The notes under the pieces: generated by a model | What the model saw: the letters and a program-made list of their open reading frames with translations, nothing else | What the model was told of the DNA's origin: nothing | Databases searched by the model: none | Shown: piece by piece, positions 43,485-52,851 of the stretch | How positions within the stretch are numbered: the first letter of the stretch is position 1 | How the letters are laid out: each line of letters starts with the position of its first letter | DNA from: Homoserinimonas sp. | GTDB lineage: Bacteria; Actinomycetota; Actinomycetes; Actinomycetales; Microbacteriaceae | Reading direction: 5' to 3' | DNA: 64,000 bases | NCBI GenBank assembly: GCA_023957835.1 | Contig: JAMLGP010000001.1 | Coordinates: forward strand, 1,295,575 to 1,359,574 | Position numbers and translations under genes: made by a program

Positions 43485-44447
43485 GTGCTCCGCTTCCTCG
43501 GAACAGTTTCGATTGCAGCCCTTGTAGCAGGATCCCTTGCGGCTTGCGCCACCTCGACTCCTGCCGCCTCCCCTTCAAATGCCGACTCGAAGTCGACTAT
43601 TGAGAACTGCGGCTTTGAGGTTCCGATGAGTCCACCACCTCAGCGAGTCGTCACCATAAAGTCGACTTCAACCGAAATGCTGCTTGCTCTGGGGCTCTCC
43701 GATCGAATAGTCGGTACCGCCTTTCAGGATGGACCTTTGCCGGAGAACCTCGAAACTCCGACGCCGCTGCCGGTTCTGGCCGACAAGGTGCCTTCTGAAG
43801 AAGTCGTACTCGAGGCGAACCCCGATCTGGTTTACGCGGGCTGGGAGTCCAACTTTTCCGTCGACGGCGCAGGAACCCGGGAAGATCTGGCATCCCTTGG
43901 AGTAAGAACCTATGTCTCGCCGGCGGCCTGCAAGGAACCGCAGTTTCAGCCGAAGAAGCTGACTTTTGACGACATCGAGCAGGAGATCAGCCAGATTGCG
44001 GATCTGTTCGATGTCTCTGCGGATGAACTGATCGCGAAGCAAAGAGCGACTCTCAAGGGAATAGCGAAGGACACCAGAGGATTGACCGCGCTGTGGTTTT
44101 CATCCGGTTCCGATATTCCGTATGTCGGTGCTGGAATCGGGGCACCGGAACTGATCATGCAAACCATCGGCCTGAAGAATATCGCCGCATCGATCGACGA
44201 CACCTGGGCGAGCTATAGCTGGGAGAGCGTTATCGCCGCTGACCCGGACGTGATAGTGCTGGTCGACTCGTCCTGGAATTCGAAGGACAAGAAGATCTCG
44301 ATTCTCGAATCCAACCCGGCTACCGCCAACCTGACCGCAGTGAAGGAACACCGCTACCTGATTGTCCCTTTTGCAGCCAGCGAGGCAGGAGTTCGAACGG
44401 CGGATGCCGCCGCTGATCTGGCCAGACAGTTGGCGGCAATTCCTTGA
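43485..44447 (+). CDS. ABC transporter substrate-binding lipoprotein, putative F420-0 type
   Basis: This 320-residue lipoprotein has lipobox L-A-A-C with Cys21 and a BtuF/FecB fold. The segments R-V-V-T-I-K-S-T-S-T-E, P-D-L-V-Y-A-G-W-E-S-N, A-L-W-F-S-S-G-S-D-I-P-Y-V-G-A-G-I-G-A-P and D-P-D-V-I-V-L-V-D match, as I remember them, the actinobacterial family proposed to bind the F420 precursor F420-0 (TIGR03868-type). That ligand was proposed from genomic context, not biochemistry. I chose the GTG at 43485, four bases after GGAGG, because a clean signal peptide starts there. cofE in this window supports the link. Confidence 0.82.
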   Translation: MLRFLGTVSIAALVAGSLAACATSTPAASPSNADSKSTIENCGFEVPMSPPPQRVVTIKSTSTEMLLALGLSDRIVGTAFQDGPLPENLETPTPLPVLADKVPSEEVVLEANPDLVYAGWESNFSVDGAGTREDLASLGVRTYVSPAACKEPQFQPKKLTFDDIEQEISQIADLFDVSADELIAKQRATLKGIAKDTRGLTALWFSSGSDIPYVGAGIGAPELIMQTIGLKNIAASIDDTWASYSWESVIAADPDVIVLVDSSWNSKDKKISILESNPATANLTAVKEHRYLIVPFAASEAGVRTADAAADLARQLAAIP

Positions 44448-45472
44448 ACGCCAGCCTGAGATCCAGCAGGGCCTGGCAGGTGGGAGCGTACCTGCTGCTT
44501 TCGACGCTGCTGCTGGGGTCCATAGTTTTCGCGGTGACCATTGGTCCGGCGAATATTTCTGCCGCTGAGGTCTGGACTTCGATACTTCACCACCTGGGAA
44601 TCGGCGAGAGTTCGCTCAGCGTGCTTCGAGACGGAATCGTGTGGCAATTGCGATTGCCGCGGGTGCTCACTGCGGCCGCTGTCGGCGCGGGGCTCGCGCT
44701 GGCGGGGGTCGTTATGCAGGCTGTGACCAGAAATCCGCTGGCCGATCCGTATTTGCTCGGGCTGTCATCCGGAGCCTCTCTCGGGGCGGTGGCCGTGCTG
44801 CTGATTGGAGTGAGCCTTCTCCTGCCGGTAGCAGCCTTCATCGGAGCGATGATTGCTCTCGCGCTTACTCTCCTGCTCGCGGGGGCGTTCGGCCGAATCA
44901 CTCCGGGTCGCACGGTACTTGCCGGAATCGCCGTGTCTGCGCTGGCTGGGGCAGTGACGAGTCTGGTTATTTTTTGGACGGTAACCGGGGACTCGTATCG
45001 CGAGATTCTCGGATGGCTGCTCGGATCTCTTGCCTCAGCCAGGTGGAGTTCGGTCTGGATCGGGCTCGCGGCAATCGCGGTCGCGGGGATCCCGGTAATG
45101 CTCACCGGGCGGTTGCTCGATTCGTTCGCGTTTGGGGATACTTCTGCGGCAACTCTCGGAGTCAATGTTCAGGCGGCGCGCTGGAGCCTGCTTACGGCCA
45201 GCGCAGTGCTTACCGCTGCGATGGTTTCGGTCAGCGGGTCGATCGGCTTTGTGGGGCTGATCCTGCCGCACGCGGTCAGGCTGCTGACCGGGCCAAGACA
45301 CCGATTACTCCTTCCTCTCTCGGCTTTGCTCGGGGCGAGTTTTCTGATTTGGGCCGATACTGCGGCCAGATCGATGTTCGACCCGAGGGAACTGCCGGTT
45401 GGAATCGTCACCGCCATTTTCGGGGCGCCCGTTTTCGCTCTGCTGCTTGCCGCCAGGAGGACAGAGACTTGA
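44444..45472 (+). CDS. ABC transporter permease, FecCD/BtuC family, putative F420-0 type
   Basis: This 342-residue permease has about ten spans. The R-L-P-R-V-L-T-A-A-A-V-G-A-G-L-A-L-A-G-V segment, the N-P-L-A-D-P-Y-L-L-G-L-S-S-G-A motif and G-L-I-L-P-H-A-V-R near the C-terminus are standard for the family. It starts with TTG overlapping the lipoprotein stop (TTGA), so translation is coupled. Confidence 0.9.
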   Translation: MNASLRSSRAWQVGAYLLLSTLLLGSIVFAVTIGPANISAAEVWTSILHHLGIGESSLSVLRDGIVWQLRLPRVLTAAAVGAGLALAGVVMQAVTRNPLADPYLLGLSSGASLGAVAVLLIGVSLLLPVAAFIGAMIALALTLLLAGAFGRITPGRTVLAGIAVSALAGAVTSLVIFWTVTGDSYREILGWLLGSLASARWSSVWIGLAAIAVAGIPVMLTGRLLDSFAFGDTSAATLGVNVQAARWSLLTASAVLTAAMVSVSGSIGFVGLILPHAVRLLTGPRHRLLLPLSALLGASFLIWADTAARSMFDPRELPVGIVTAIFGAPVFALLLAARRTET

Positions 45473-46263
45473 ACGGGCTCGAAGCGGTCGGGGTTTCGGT
45501 GGAAATCGAGAGAAAGCAGATTCTCGACGGAGTCAGTTTCAATGCCCCGAGCGGCGAATTAACAGCTTTGATCGGCCCTAACGGTGCCGGAAAGTCGACC
45601 CTGCTCCACACTATTGCGGGGGCATCAGTCGGCAGAGTCAGCGGACAAGTTCTGTTCGAAGGCGAAGACCTGCTTCGGATGCCGCGGCGCAGGAGGGCGC
45701 AGAGGATCGCTCTGGTTGAGCAGGAAGCCCACACCGAACTCGCTCTCAGCGTTCAGGAGGCGGTCTCGCTCGGCAGGATTCCGCACCTTGGACCCTTCGG
45801 TACTGAGACCGAAAAGGACACAGACCTGGTATTCCAGTCGATTGCCGCCGCCGGACTTTCGACGTCAGAATTTGCAGGCAGGGAAATAGCCGGCCTTTCG
45901 GGCGGAGAAAAGCAACGGGTTCTGCTGGCCAAGGCTTTGGCTCAGGAACCGGAATTGCTCTTGCTTGACGAGCCGACCAATCATCTGGATATCGCTGCGC
46001 AGCTTAGCGTCCTGAACCTGCTCAGGCGGCTTGGCGATTCGAAAATCACCTCCATTGCCGCGATTCACGACCTCGGCCTTGCCGTCGCCTACGCAGATCA
46101 GGTCGTAGTTCTTTTCTCCGGCAAAGTCGTGGCCTCCGGTCCGGTGGAATCCACCATTACCCCGGATCTGATTGCCGACGTATTTCGAGTCCGGGCGCAA
46201 GTACTGAAGGATCCTGACGGCAACAGGAAGGTCTTTGCCCTCAGCCCTCTCGATCAGGACTGA
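45469..46263 (+). CDS. ABC transporter ATP-binding protein, putative F420-0 type
   Basis: This 264-residue ATPase has Walker A G-P-N-G-A-G-K-S-T (36-44), L-S-G-G-E-K-Q-R-V signature, Walker B L-L-L-L-D-E-P-T-N-H-L-D and the switch His in A-I-H-D. The start is TTG at 45469 overlapping the permease stop, with AGGAGG at 45455-45460. A much longer frame extends upstream only because it shadows the permease gene. It completes a three-gene importer. Confidence 0.93.
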   Translation: MNGLEAVGVSVEIERKQILDGVSFNAPSGELTALIGPNGAGKSTLLHTIAGASVGRVSGQVLFEGEDLLRMPRRRRAQRIALVEQEAHTELALSVQEAVSLGRIPHLGPFGTETEKDTDLVFQSIAAAGLSTSEFAGREIAGLSGGEKQRVLLAKALAQEPELLLLDEPTNHLDIAAQLSVLNLLRRLGDSKITSIAAIHDLGLAVAYADQVVVLFSGKVVASGPVESTITPDLIADVFRVRAQVLKDPDGNRKVFALSPLDQD

Positions 46264-46295
46264 GCTATCGATGCACTACTCCGAGAGCCGAAAAC

Positions 46296-47285
46296 TCAGG
46301 CGGATTCGCGCTCGACTAACGGAACTGGCACCGCAGCCACTATTCGGTTGACTATTTCCACGACACTCTCGGACTGGAAGGCCGACCCCGCTCCGGCGCG
46401 GCGAGTCGTGCTGATCAGCCTGTGGCAAAGTACGGGAACTGCTAGAGCGTTTATGTCATCCGGAATCACAAAATCCCTGCCAGCCAAAGCTGCTTTCGCC
46501 TTTGCCGCCCTGACCAGGTGGAGAGTCGCCCGCGGGCTCGCGCCAAGCCGCAATTCACGATCACTTCTGGTTGCCTGACAGGTCGTTACGGCGTACTTTT
46601 CTACAGCCTTCGAGACATGGATTGCGCGAACCGTCGAGATCATCGTCGCCAACTGGCTGATCGAAATGATTGGGACGAGCCGCTCCAGCGGACTTGTCAG
46701 CTCTCGACTGCTTAGCATCGCCAGTTCGGCGGCGTCGTCCGGGTACCCCATGGAGATTCGGATCATGAACCGATCTCTCTGCGCTTCCGGTAGCGGATAG
46801 GTTCCTTCCATTTCGATCGGATTCTGTGTTGCAACTACCGTGAAGGGCTTCGCCAGCGGGTAGGTTCTGCCGTCGACGCTTACCTGACCTTCTTCCATGC
46901 TTTCCAGCAGCGCCGCCTGAGTTTTCGGGCTCGCTCGGTTGATCTCATCGCCTATGACTATGTTCGCGAAGACCGGACCGGGTTTGAACCTGAATTCTCG
47001 CTCCTCCTGGTTGAATACCGAGACTCCTGTTATGTCCGAAGGGAGCAAGTCGGGAGTGAACTGGATCCGGTTCACGGTGCAGTCGATCGATTTTGCGAGA
47101 GCTCTCGCGAGCATGGTTTTTCCGACTCCCGGAACATCCTCAATCAGCAGGTGCCCTTCGGCGAAAACTGTGGTCATCGCGAGCTCAACAGCCTCCCGCT
47201 TTCCGTCGATGACCTTTTCGATGCTGCCGAGGATCTCCCTGCTGAGCTTGCGGAATTCTTCAAGGTTCATGGTCTGGTCACTCAT
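46296..47285 (-). CDS. MoxR-family AAA+ ATPase
   Basis: This 329-residue AAA+ ATPase has Walker A D-V-P-G-V-G-K-T (about 50-57), Walker B I-V-I-G-D-E-I-N-R-A-S-P and sensor A-T-Q-N-P-I. It probably remodels partners in the same operon, as MoxR proteins do with DUF58 and VWA proteins. I chose the ATG at 47285 with AGGAGT upstream over the longer frame. It is last in its operon, though in many genomes it is first. Confidence 0.93.
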   Translation of the reverse strand: MSDQTMNLEEFRKLSREILGSIEKVIDGKREAVELAMTTVFAEGHLLIEDVPGVGKTMLARALAKSIDCTVNRIQFTPDLLPSDITGVSVFNQEEREFRFKPGPVFANIVIGDEINRASPKTQAALLESMEEGQVSVDGRTYPLAKPFTVVATQNPIEMEGTYPLPEAQRDRFMIRISMGYPDDAAELAMLSSRELTSPLERLVPIISISQLATMISTVRAIHVSKAVEKYAVTTCQATRSDRELRLGASPRATLHLVRAAKAKAALAGRDFVIPDDINALAVPVLCHRLISTTRRAGAGSAFQSESVVEIVNRIVAAVPVPLVERESA

Positions 47286-47339
47286 TGAAACTCCTGACTG
47301 GATCGACGCGGATGCTGTGGCGGAATCCTGGGTTATCAA

Positions 47340-49598
47340 TCACCAGGCGAACCTTCGGATCTGACTCACGATACGGGAAAGCAGGGATTTGGGCAGCAGG
47401 ACTGCCTGGAATCTCGCGGCTGGTTCAGACGACTGCCTTAGCGCCCTGAGCAGAACCCGCAGGTCCGCAACCAACTCCGGCGAGGCACTCGACACAGCCG
47501 AGTGCTGTGGCCCGTAACCGGCCAGCTCTACCTGATTCCGGATGCGGTCTATGGCCTCGCCGACATCCGTGCCAATCCCCCTGCGAAGTTTCAGGTGGTC
47601 GGCAGCCTCCCTGACAGTGAGGTTTTCACCCAGATGCAGTCCGAGATCTTCTGCGCTTTCCTGCACTTCCGTCCAGGCGAGAACTGCGCCTGCCCTGCCG
47701 CTTCGAATCTGCTCGAAGCGTCGCTTTCGCCGGATTGATCTGACCAGCAGAGGCTGAATTATCAACAGAATCAGTCCCGTTCCGATCGCCCCCACCGTGA
47801 TCCACGCGGTCGGATTTGAAGTGTCCAGCCACGGAGTGGAAACAACACCCTCAGACAGTTCCGGATTCCTGCCCGCGGTTTGAGGGTTAGGCGTTGCCGA
47901 ATTCCCTGAACCGGCGGTCACACTGGGAACACCTGCAAGCTGCTGGTTGGCGTAGTCGGGGACCGATCCGCGACTAGGCGTCGGCTCGAATCTCACCCAG
48001 CCGATACCGGAGAAGTACAGTTCCGGCCAGGCGTGCAAATCCTTGTTGGTGACGTCATAACCCTTACGACCGCTATCCAGTCCATTTCTGGCAGATCCAG
48101 GCTGAAATCCGACGATCAGTCGGCTCGGGATTCCCAGCTCTCTGGCCATGACCGCCATGGCTGATGCGAAGTGAATGCAATAACCGCGGTGCTCCTCAAG
48201 GAACTTCGCGATTATCTGAACTCCGGTGCCGTCGTACCCGTCTTCGACCGGAGCGCTTTCGGAATACACAAAAGGTGATGAGCGCAGAAATTCCTGCAGT
48301 GCGAGAGCTTTCTCATAGTTGCTCGAGTCACCACCTGTAACTTGTCTGGCAGTCTCGCCGATGACTGCGGGCGCGTCGGCTGGCAGTCGAAGGTACTTCG
48401 AGAGTTCCGCGGGCACGCTGGTTCCCGCTGCCAGCAATTGCTCAGGGGTCGGGGTGAGCACAACGCTCTGAACGGTGTAGACCTGCGATCTGGCAAGGGA
48501 GTCGTTGCTTGCAACTGTGAAGGACTCCGGGACAAAACTCCAGCCACCGGTCAGCCCGGTAATTCTGGTTGCAGGGTAGGGGACTGGAAGCCAGGGACTG
48601 AGCAGATTGTCGACCTGAATGTAGCTGACCTCGTTCGTCGTAGAGACTCCGCTGACCAGGCCGGGTGGACGCGGGAAGTCAACGGGTCGATTGTCAGGGT
48701 CCAGCATCGGTCGCTCCGGCCCCCACTGCTGGCCGGAGAAGCTAGAGATTTCGGTGAGTCTCAAGTACTCGGGTTTCCCAGAAACCGTGCTGTAGCTGAG
48801 CGCTACTTTCGCCTCGCGGCTTCGCAGGTCGTCGCCGAGTTTGATGATCGGGTTCACCCCGGTTGCTACACTCGGGCCGATTGTGCTGCTCGCGGTAGTC
48901 GCTTCGGTACTCGGCAAAAAGGGTGGAACCACTAGCCCGCAAATAACTGCGGTAGCCGCAATCCATGCGGCCGGGACAAGTTGACGAAGTCTCCCGTGGA
49001 AGAGCAAAGCGAGAAATGCGATCGCACTGGCTGCGAAGAACCAGCCACTCGTCTTTCCGTCAGGTGTTGCGCTGGGGACCAGGAAAATCGCCGCCATCGG
49101 CAGGCCCACCAGAGCGGGGAGCCTGAGCGAAGAGGCCGAGATTTCAGCAATCAAAACCAGAGCCATCGTGCCAAGTGCAAGCAGGAAGCTGATGCCCTCG
49201 TCTGCAGTTGCCGGAACTGATTGCCAGGTAATCGAATAGCCGGCATCGCGAACCAGTTTTCCGAACAACCTGAACGTGGAGTCGGTTGGGAAGAAGTAGA
49301 GAATTGCCGTCCCCGCAGAGAACCTGAACATAATCGCAATCGCGGCGAGAACCAGTCCAACTACCGGTCCAATGATTCTGGCAAGAATCGGATTGGACCG
49401 CAGTACTGATCTGGTTGCGAGACCTCCGCCCAGAATCAGAATGACGAGCACCGCACAAAGCACCCACCAGCCGAATCCGGCCAGAATCGAGCTCAACCCT
49501 CCGAGAGAGATCAGCAAGGCAAGAAGCAGCAACAGCGTCCTGACCAGGTCCCCCCTGAGATCCAACGCCCGAACCGGCGCCCTCTCGAACTCAGTCAC
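47340..49598 (-). CDS. Membrane-bound transglutaminase-like protein (TgpA type)
   Basis: This is a 752-residue protein. Six or more N-terminal spans (about 10-230) are followed by an extracytoplasmic region with the transglutaminase core at about 440-530. The Cys is in R-G-Y-C-I-H-F-A-S-A-M, the His in D-L-H-A-W-P-E-L-Y and the Asp-region residues in F-E-P-T-P-S. One more span (about 600-622) leads to a cytoplasmic DUF4129-like tail. I chose the GTG at 49598, giving an eight-base overlap with the DUF58 stop, because the longer frame lies inside that gene. The role in envelope crosslinking or proteolysis is inferred. Confidence 0.9.
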   Translation of the reverse strand: MTEFERAPVRALDLRGDLVRTLLLLLALLISLGGLSSILAGFGWWVLCAVLVILILGGGLATRSVLRSNPILARIIGPVVGLVLAAIAIMFRFSAGTAILYFFPTDSTFRLFGKLVRDAGYSITWQSVPATADEGISFLLALGTMALVLIAEISASSLRLPALVGLPMAAIFLVPSATPDGKTSGWFFAASAIAFLALLFHGRLRQLVPAAWIAATAVICGLVVPPFLPSTEATTASSTIGPSVATGVNPIIKLGDDLRSREAKVALSYSTVSGKPEYLRLTEISSFSGQQWGPERPMLDPDNRPVDFPRPPGLVSGVSTTNEVSYIQVDNLLSPWLPVPYPATRITGLTGGWSFVPESFTVASNDSLARSQVYTVQSVVLTPTPEQLLAAGTSVPAELSKYLRLPADAPAVIGETARQVTGGDSSNYEKALALQEFLRSSPFVYSESAPVEDGYDGTGVQIIAKFLEEHRGYCIHFASAMAVMARELGIPSRLIVGFQPGSARNGLDSGRKGYDVTNKDLHAWPELYFSGIGWVRFEPTPSRGSVPDYANQQLAGVPSVTAGSGNSATPNPQTAGRNPELSEGVVSTPWLDTSNPTAWITVGAIGTGLILLIIQPLLVRSIRRKRRFEQIRSGRAGAVLAWTEVQESAEDLGLHLGENLTVREAADHLKLRRGIGTDVGEAIDRIRNQVELAGYGPQHSAVSSASPELVADLRVLLRALRQSSEPAARFQAVLLPKSLLSRIVSQIRRFAW

Positions 49599-50904
49599 TT
49601 CCAACTCCAGCCGACTCCAAAGTACCGGCAGCAACCGCCTGAGCGGCCCTGGCCCAGGCTTCCGGAACTTTTTGCCCATCCGGTACGAGGCAGATGCTCC
49701 ATCCCGCCTTCGCCAGGCGGTTTGCAAGCTTGTCAGTACTGGAACGGTTCTCTGAATATCCAAGGAGGAATGCCACTGCGAGGCTGTAATTGCCTGTCTG
49801 CTCAGTCAGAGCATCAACGATCTCATCATCCGGGTTATCGAGAATTGCAAATACTGATCCCGTTCCCCGACTGTTTGAAGCAGCGAGGCTCGGCCGGATC
49901 GCACCCTGGATGCTGAGCCGAATCCTTGCCAGGCTCGATATGAAAGCATCCAGATGGCCGGCATCGGCCAGTTGAGGCAGCGCGGTCTCAAGCACATTGA
50001 CTCTCTGACCCCTGCGAGTGAGGTGGTCCCGAAGTGAAGAGGTCAGTTCGAGAGCCCATTCGAAACGCTCACTCTCCGGCCTGTCGTTCGACATCGTTCT
50101 CAAGGCATCCGCATACGAGCTTCTGCGAGTGTCGAGAACAATCAGAGCCTCGGCGTGACTGCGCTTGTCTTCTTCCCGAACCATGAGCTCGCCATGATGG
50201 GCGGTGGCCTTCCAGTGAACTTTGCGAAGCGCATCGCCGGGACGGTAGTCGCGAGTCATTATGTCGTGCTCGCCAGCAAGCGAGCGGTGCTGGAAAAGTC
50301 TTGCCGAACCGGTGTCGGCTGCAACATCCAGATCGCTTTGGTCGAGATCGAAAACCTGAGGGGCAACGACAACCTGAGATCCCTCTCCCACAGCAAATTC
50401 CCCTCTTACGAGTCGGAAGGGGTCGTCAATTTTGATAATCAGCCTCCCCAGGCTGGCTATTCCCCGGCGAGGTGGAACAAAAGAGTACTGAACCGTTCGG
50501 ATTTCACGCGGAGCAAGGGGGCCGAACTCTCTGGGGGGTGTTGCTCCGCTGCCCCATGGCAGTAAATCGAACCAATATGCTCCAAGCAATGGCTTAGGTC
50601 CCCGATTGACCACGCGGATGTTCATTTGCCCGGTGGAGGCCACCGTCGCAACGCCCGGAGAATAAAACCTCGAGATGAGAAGGTGCGGTCTGCGCACAAA
50701 GACGAAGATGAACGAAAAAGCTGTTGCGCCACCACAGAACATCGAAATTATTAGCAGTTCCGGCCAGTCCGCCATGTAAGCAACTGCCAGAGTAAGCGCA
50801 CCAGCTCCGAGCACGACTATGCCTCTCACGCTCAATCCGACAAACCTTGCCGATTTGCGCGAGGCCCTTGCTGAAGCTGGCCTTTGCCTCATTCGCCCCC
50901 TCAC
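49591..50904 (-). CDS. DUF58 membrane-anchored protein
   Basis: This 437-residue protein has two spans (about 25-70) and then a beta-sandwich and VWA-like region. The DUF58 signature is Y-R-P-G-D-A-L-R-K-V-H-W-K-A-T-A-H-H-G-E-L-M-V-R-E. DUF58 proteins work with MoxR ATPases and transglutaminases. The start is uncertain between GTG at 50904 and ATG at 50892; neither has a well-spaced binding site. Confidence 0.9.
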   Translation of the reverse strand: MRGRMRQRPASARASRKSARFVGLSVRGIVVLGAGALTLAVAYMADWPELLIISMFCGGATAFSFIFVFVRRPHLLISRFYSPGVATVASTGQMNIRVVNRGPKPLLGAYWFDLLPWGSGATPPREFGPLAPREIRTVQYSFVPPRRGIASLGRLIIKIDDPFRLVRGEFAVGEGSQVVVAPQVFDLDQSDLDVAADTGSARLFQHRSLAGEHDIMTRDYRPGDALRKVHWKATAHHGELMVREEDKRSHAEALIVLDTRRSSYADALRTMSNDRPESERFEWALELTSSLRDHLTRRGQRVNVLETALPQLADAGHLDAFISSLARIRLSIQGAIRPSLAASNSRGTGSVFAILDNPDDEIVDALTEQTGNYSLAVAFLLGYSENRSSTDKLANRLAKAGWSICLVPDGQKVPEAWARAAQAVAAGTLESAGVGSD

Positions 50905-51024
50905 GGGAAGTTGCTCGTATCGAGTCTTACAGGGCGGGCGAGACTTCGCAGAACAATTTCATTTCGAAAAATTGAGTGCTCGTCAGAACAAGCGGTCCCG
51001 GCAATCGGTAACGCGACTCTCCTA

Positions 51025-51030
51025 TAACCT
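51025..51030 (+). promoter_or_regulatory. -10 hexamer TAACCT, leaderless start of the DUF2207 gene
   Basis: TAACCT ends six bases before the ATG at 51037, with no ribosome binding site. It favours this ATG over the TTG at 51031. Confidence 0.6.
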
Positions 51031-51036
51031 TTGGAC

Positions 51037-52833
51037 ATGGTTCGGAAAACCATTGCCGCCCTGTTGCTCGCCTTTCTGGCAATTGGAGTTCCCGCTTCAT
51101 CCAGGGCATCGGTTGATGACTTCCATTTTGATTCGATGTCGGTGGATTATTTCCTTAGCAGGAACGCCGATGGAAGCGCGAGCCTGAGGACAGTTGAGAC
51201 TCTCGTCGCCGAGTTTCCCGACTATGACCAGAACCACGGAATTGAAAGGGCCATCCCACTTCGCTACGACGATGTGGATCTCGGCCTGAAGATCGTGAGT
51301 GTCACGGACGCATACGGCAGAAGCCTCAACTACTCCAGAAGTGACGATTCGGGTTTCGCCGTACTGAGAATCGGGGATGCCGACAGATACGTTCATGGGA
51401 CCCAGACTTATCGAATCGACTACCTGCAAAAGAATGTGGTGCAGCACTTTTCCGACACCAACGCCGACGAATTCTACTGGGACATAAACGGGACCGGCTG
51501 GGCGCAGTCATTCTCGGCGGTGAAGGCTACACTCCACCTTGAAGGCGATCTGGCTGCGGACTTGAACGGAGACCTCTCCTGCTACTGGGGCTACTACGGC
51601 GATTCCAATCGCTGCGATATCTCCGCTAGCGGCAACGTGATCTCCTCCAGTGTCAGCGACCTCAGCGGCTACCAGACCATGACAATTGCGGTCGGGTTCA
51701 AATCGAACGCCTTCGCTGATCCGCCCAGGCTAAGTGATGCCTGGAACTTCTCGATTCTGCCTTTCATCCTGATGGGGCTGACCGGGGCTGCTTTCCTGTT
51801 CGTACTCGGGCTGCGAATCTTCGTCTGGCGAGACGGACGGCCCGATGCGCCGATCATTGCCAGGTACTCCCCTCCCGAGGAGATCTACCCGCTGCTTGCC
51901 GCCCATTTCCTGCAAAAGGAAAAGACCGGACTTACGGCTCAAATCGTCGGTCTCGCGACCGAGAAGGTACTGGTCATCAGGCAGTTCGAAAAAGTGACGA
52001 AAAACCGACGCTACGAGCTGGAACTGCTGGCAGGCTGGCCAACTGTGCGCCCAATGGAGGAGCACGTACTCAAAGCACTATTCAAAGATGTACGGGTCGG
52101 CGAGAAGGTCACTCTGGATACACAGGACCGAAAGCTTGGCGACCGCATCGCAACCCTGAACGCAAAATTGCCCGGAGAAATCCAATCCTGGGGTTTGAAG
52201 TACACACCGAAATCAAAGTGGCCAAAGATCCTGCGCTGGTTCACCTTCGCAATAGCGGTAGCTGCAATCGTCGACTGGTTCTTCATGTCCGGTCTGGATC
52301 TTGATATCGACAGAGTTTGGTCAGCCGCCTTCCTGTGCTCAGTCGGCTGGGTAGTTGTTTCGGCAATGGCTACGATCCCGCAGATTCTCACCGCCAGGGG
52401 CAGGAAAGTCCGAGATCACCTGCGAGGCGTGAAGCTTTATCTGGACCTTGCTGAAGCGGATCGAATACGAATGCTTCAAGCCCCCGACACCGCGGAGCGG
52501 ATCGACGTTACCGATGAATCGGCGATCATAAAGCTCTACGAGAGGCTATTGCCGTACGCGATCATCTTCGGAAATGAAGACAAGTGGCTCGCCGAACTCG
52601 GGAAACACTACGAATCAACAGAGACGCCCTCGTGGTACGAAGGCACACAATCCATCTTTGCAATCAGCACCTTCTCTTCAAGCTTCACCGGAAACTCGTT
52701 TGCCACGACTCCCCCGCCGTCCTCAAGCGGCTCGTCCTGGAGTTCGTCAGGCGGCAGCAGCTTCTCCGGCGGATCCAGCGGAGGTGGTTTCTCCGGCGGT
52801 GGCGGAGGCGGAGGCGGCGGAGGCGGCTGGTAG
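51037..52833 (+). CDS. DUF2207 membrane protein with Gly/Ser-rich C-terminus
   Basis: This is a 598-residue protein. A signal peptide (about 1-25) precedes the extracytoplasmic beta domain typical of DUF2207 (D-Y-x-L, G-I-x-R-x-I-P, Y-x-I-D-Y, then F-Y-W-D-I-N-G-T-G-W). One span (about 238-262), a cytoplasmic region and two further spans (about 395-440) follow. The last 80 residues are Ser/Gly repeats ending in an eleven-Gly run and a final Trp. Many DUF2207 proteins end in such Gly tails. It is divergent from the DUF58 operon with about 130 bases between starts. Function is unknown. Confidence 0.9.
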   Translation: MVRKTIAALLLAFLAIGVPASSRASVDDFHFDSMSVDYFLSRNADGSASLRTVETLVAEFPDYDQNHGIERAIPLRYDDVDLGLKIVSVTDAYGRSLNYSRSDDSGFAVLRIGDADRYVHGTQTYRIDYLQKNVVQHFSDTNADEFYWDINGTGWAQSFSAVKATLHLEGDLAADLNGDLSCYWGYYGDSNRCDISASGNVISSSVSDLSGYQTMTIAVGFKSNAFADPPRLSDAWNFSILPFILMGLTGAAFLFVLGLRIFVWRDGRPDAPIIARYSPPEEIYPLLAAHFLQKEKTGLTAQIVGLATEKVLVIRQFEKVTKNRRYELELLAGWPTVRPMEEHVLKALFKDVRVGEKVTLDTQDRKLGDRIATLNAKLPGEIQSWGLKYTPKSKWPKILRWFTFAIAVAAIVDWFFMSGLDLDIDRVWSAAFLCSVGWVVVSAMATIPQILTARGRKVRDHLRGVKLYLDLAEADRIRMLQAPDTAERIDVTDESAIIKLYERLLPYAIIFGNEDKWLAELGKHYESTETPSWYEGTQSIFAISTFSSSFTGNSFATTPPPSSSGSSWSSSGGSSFSGGSSGGGFSGGGGGGGGGGGW

Positions 52834-52851
52834 CCCCAGCACGCCAACCAG

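Noticed and set aside
44641..45468. 5' extension of the ABC ATPase frame
   Set aside because: It overlaps the permease gene in another frame. The TTG at 45469 with AGGAGG is the supported start.
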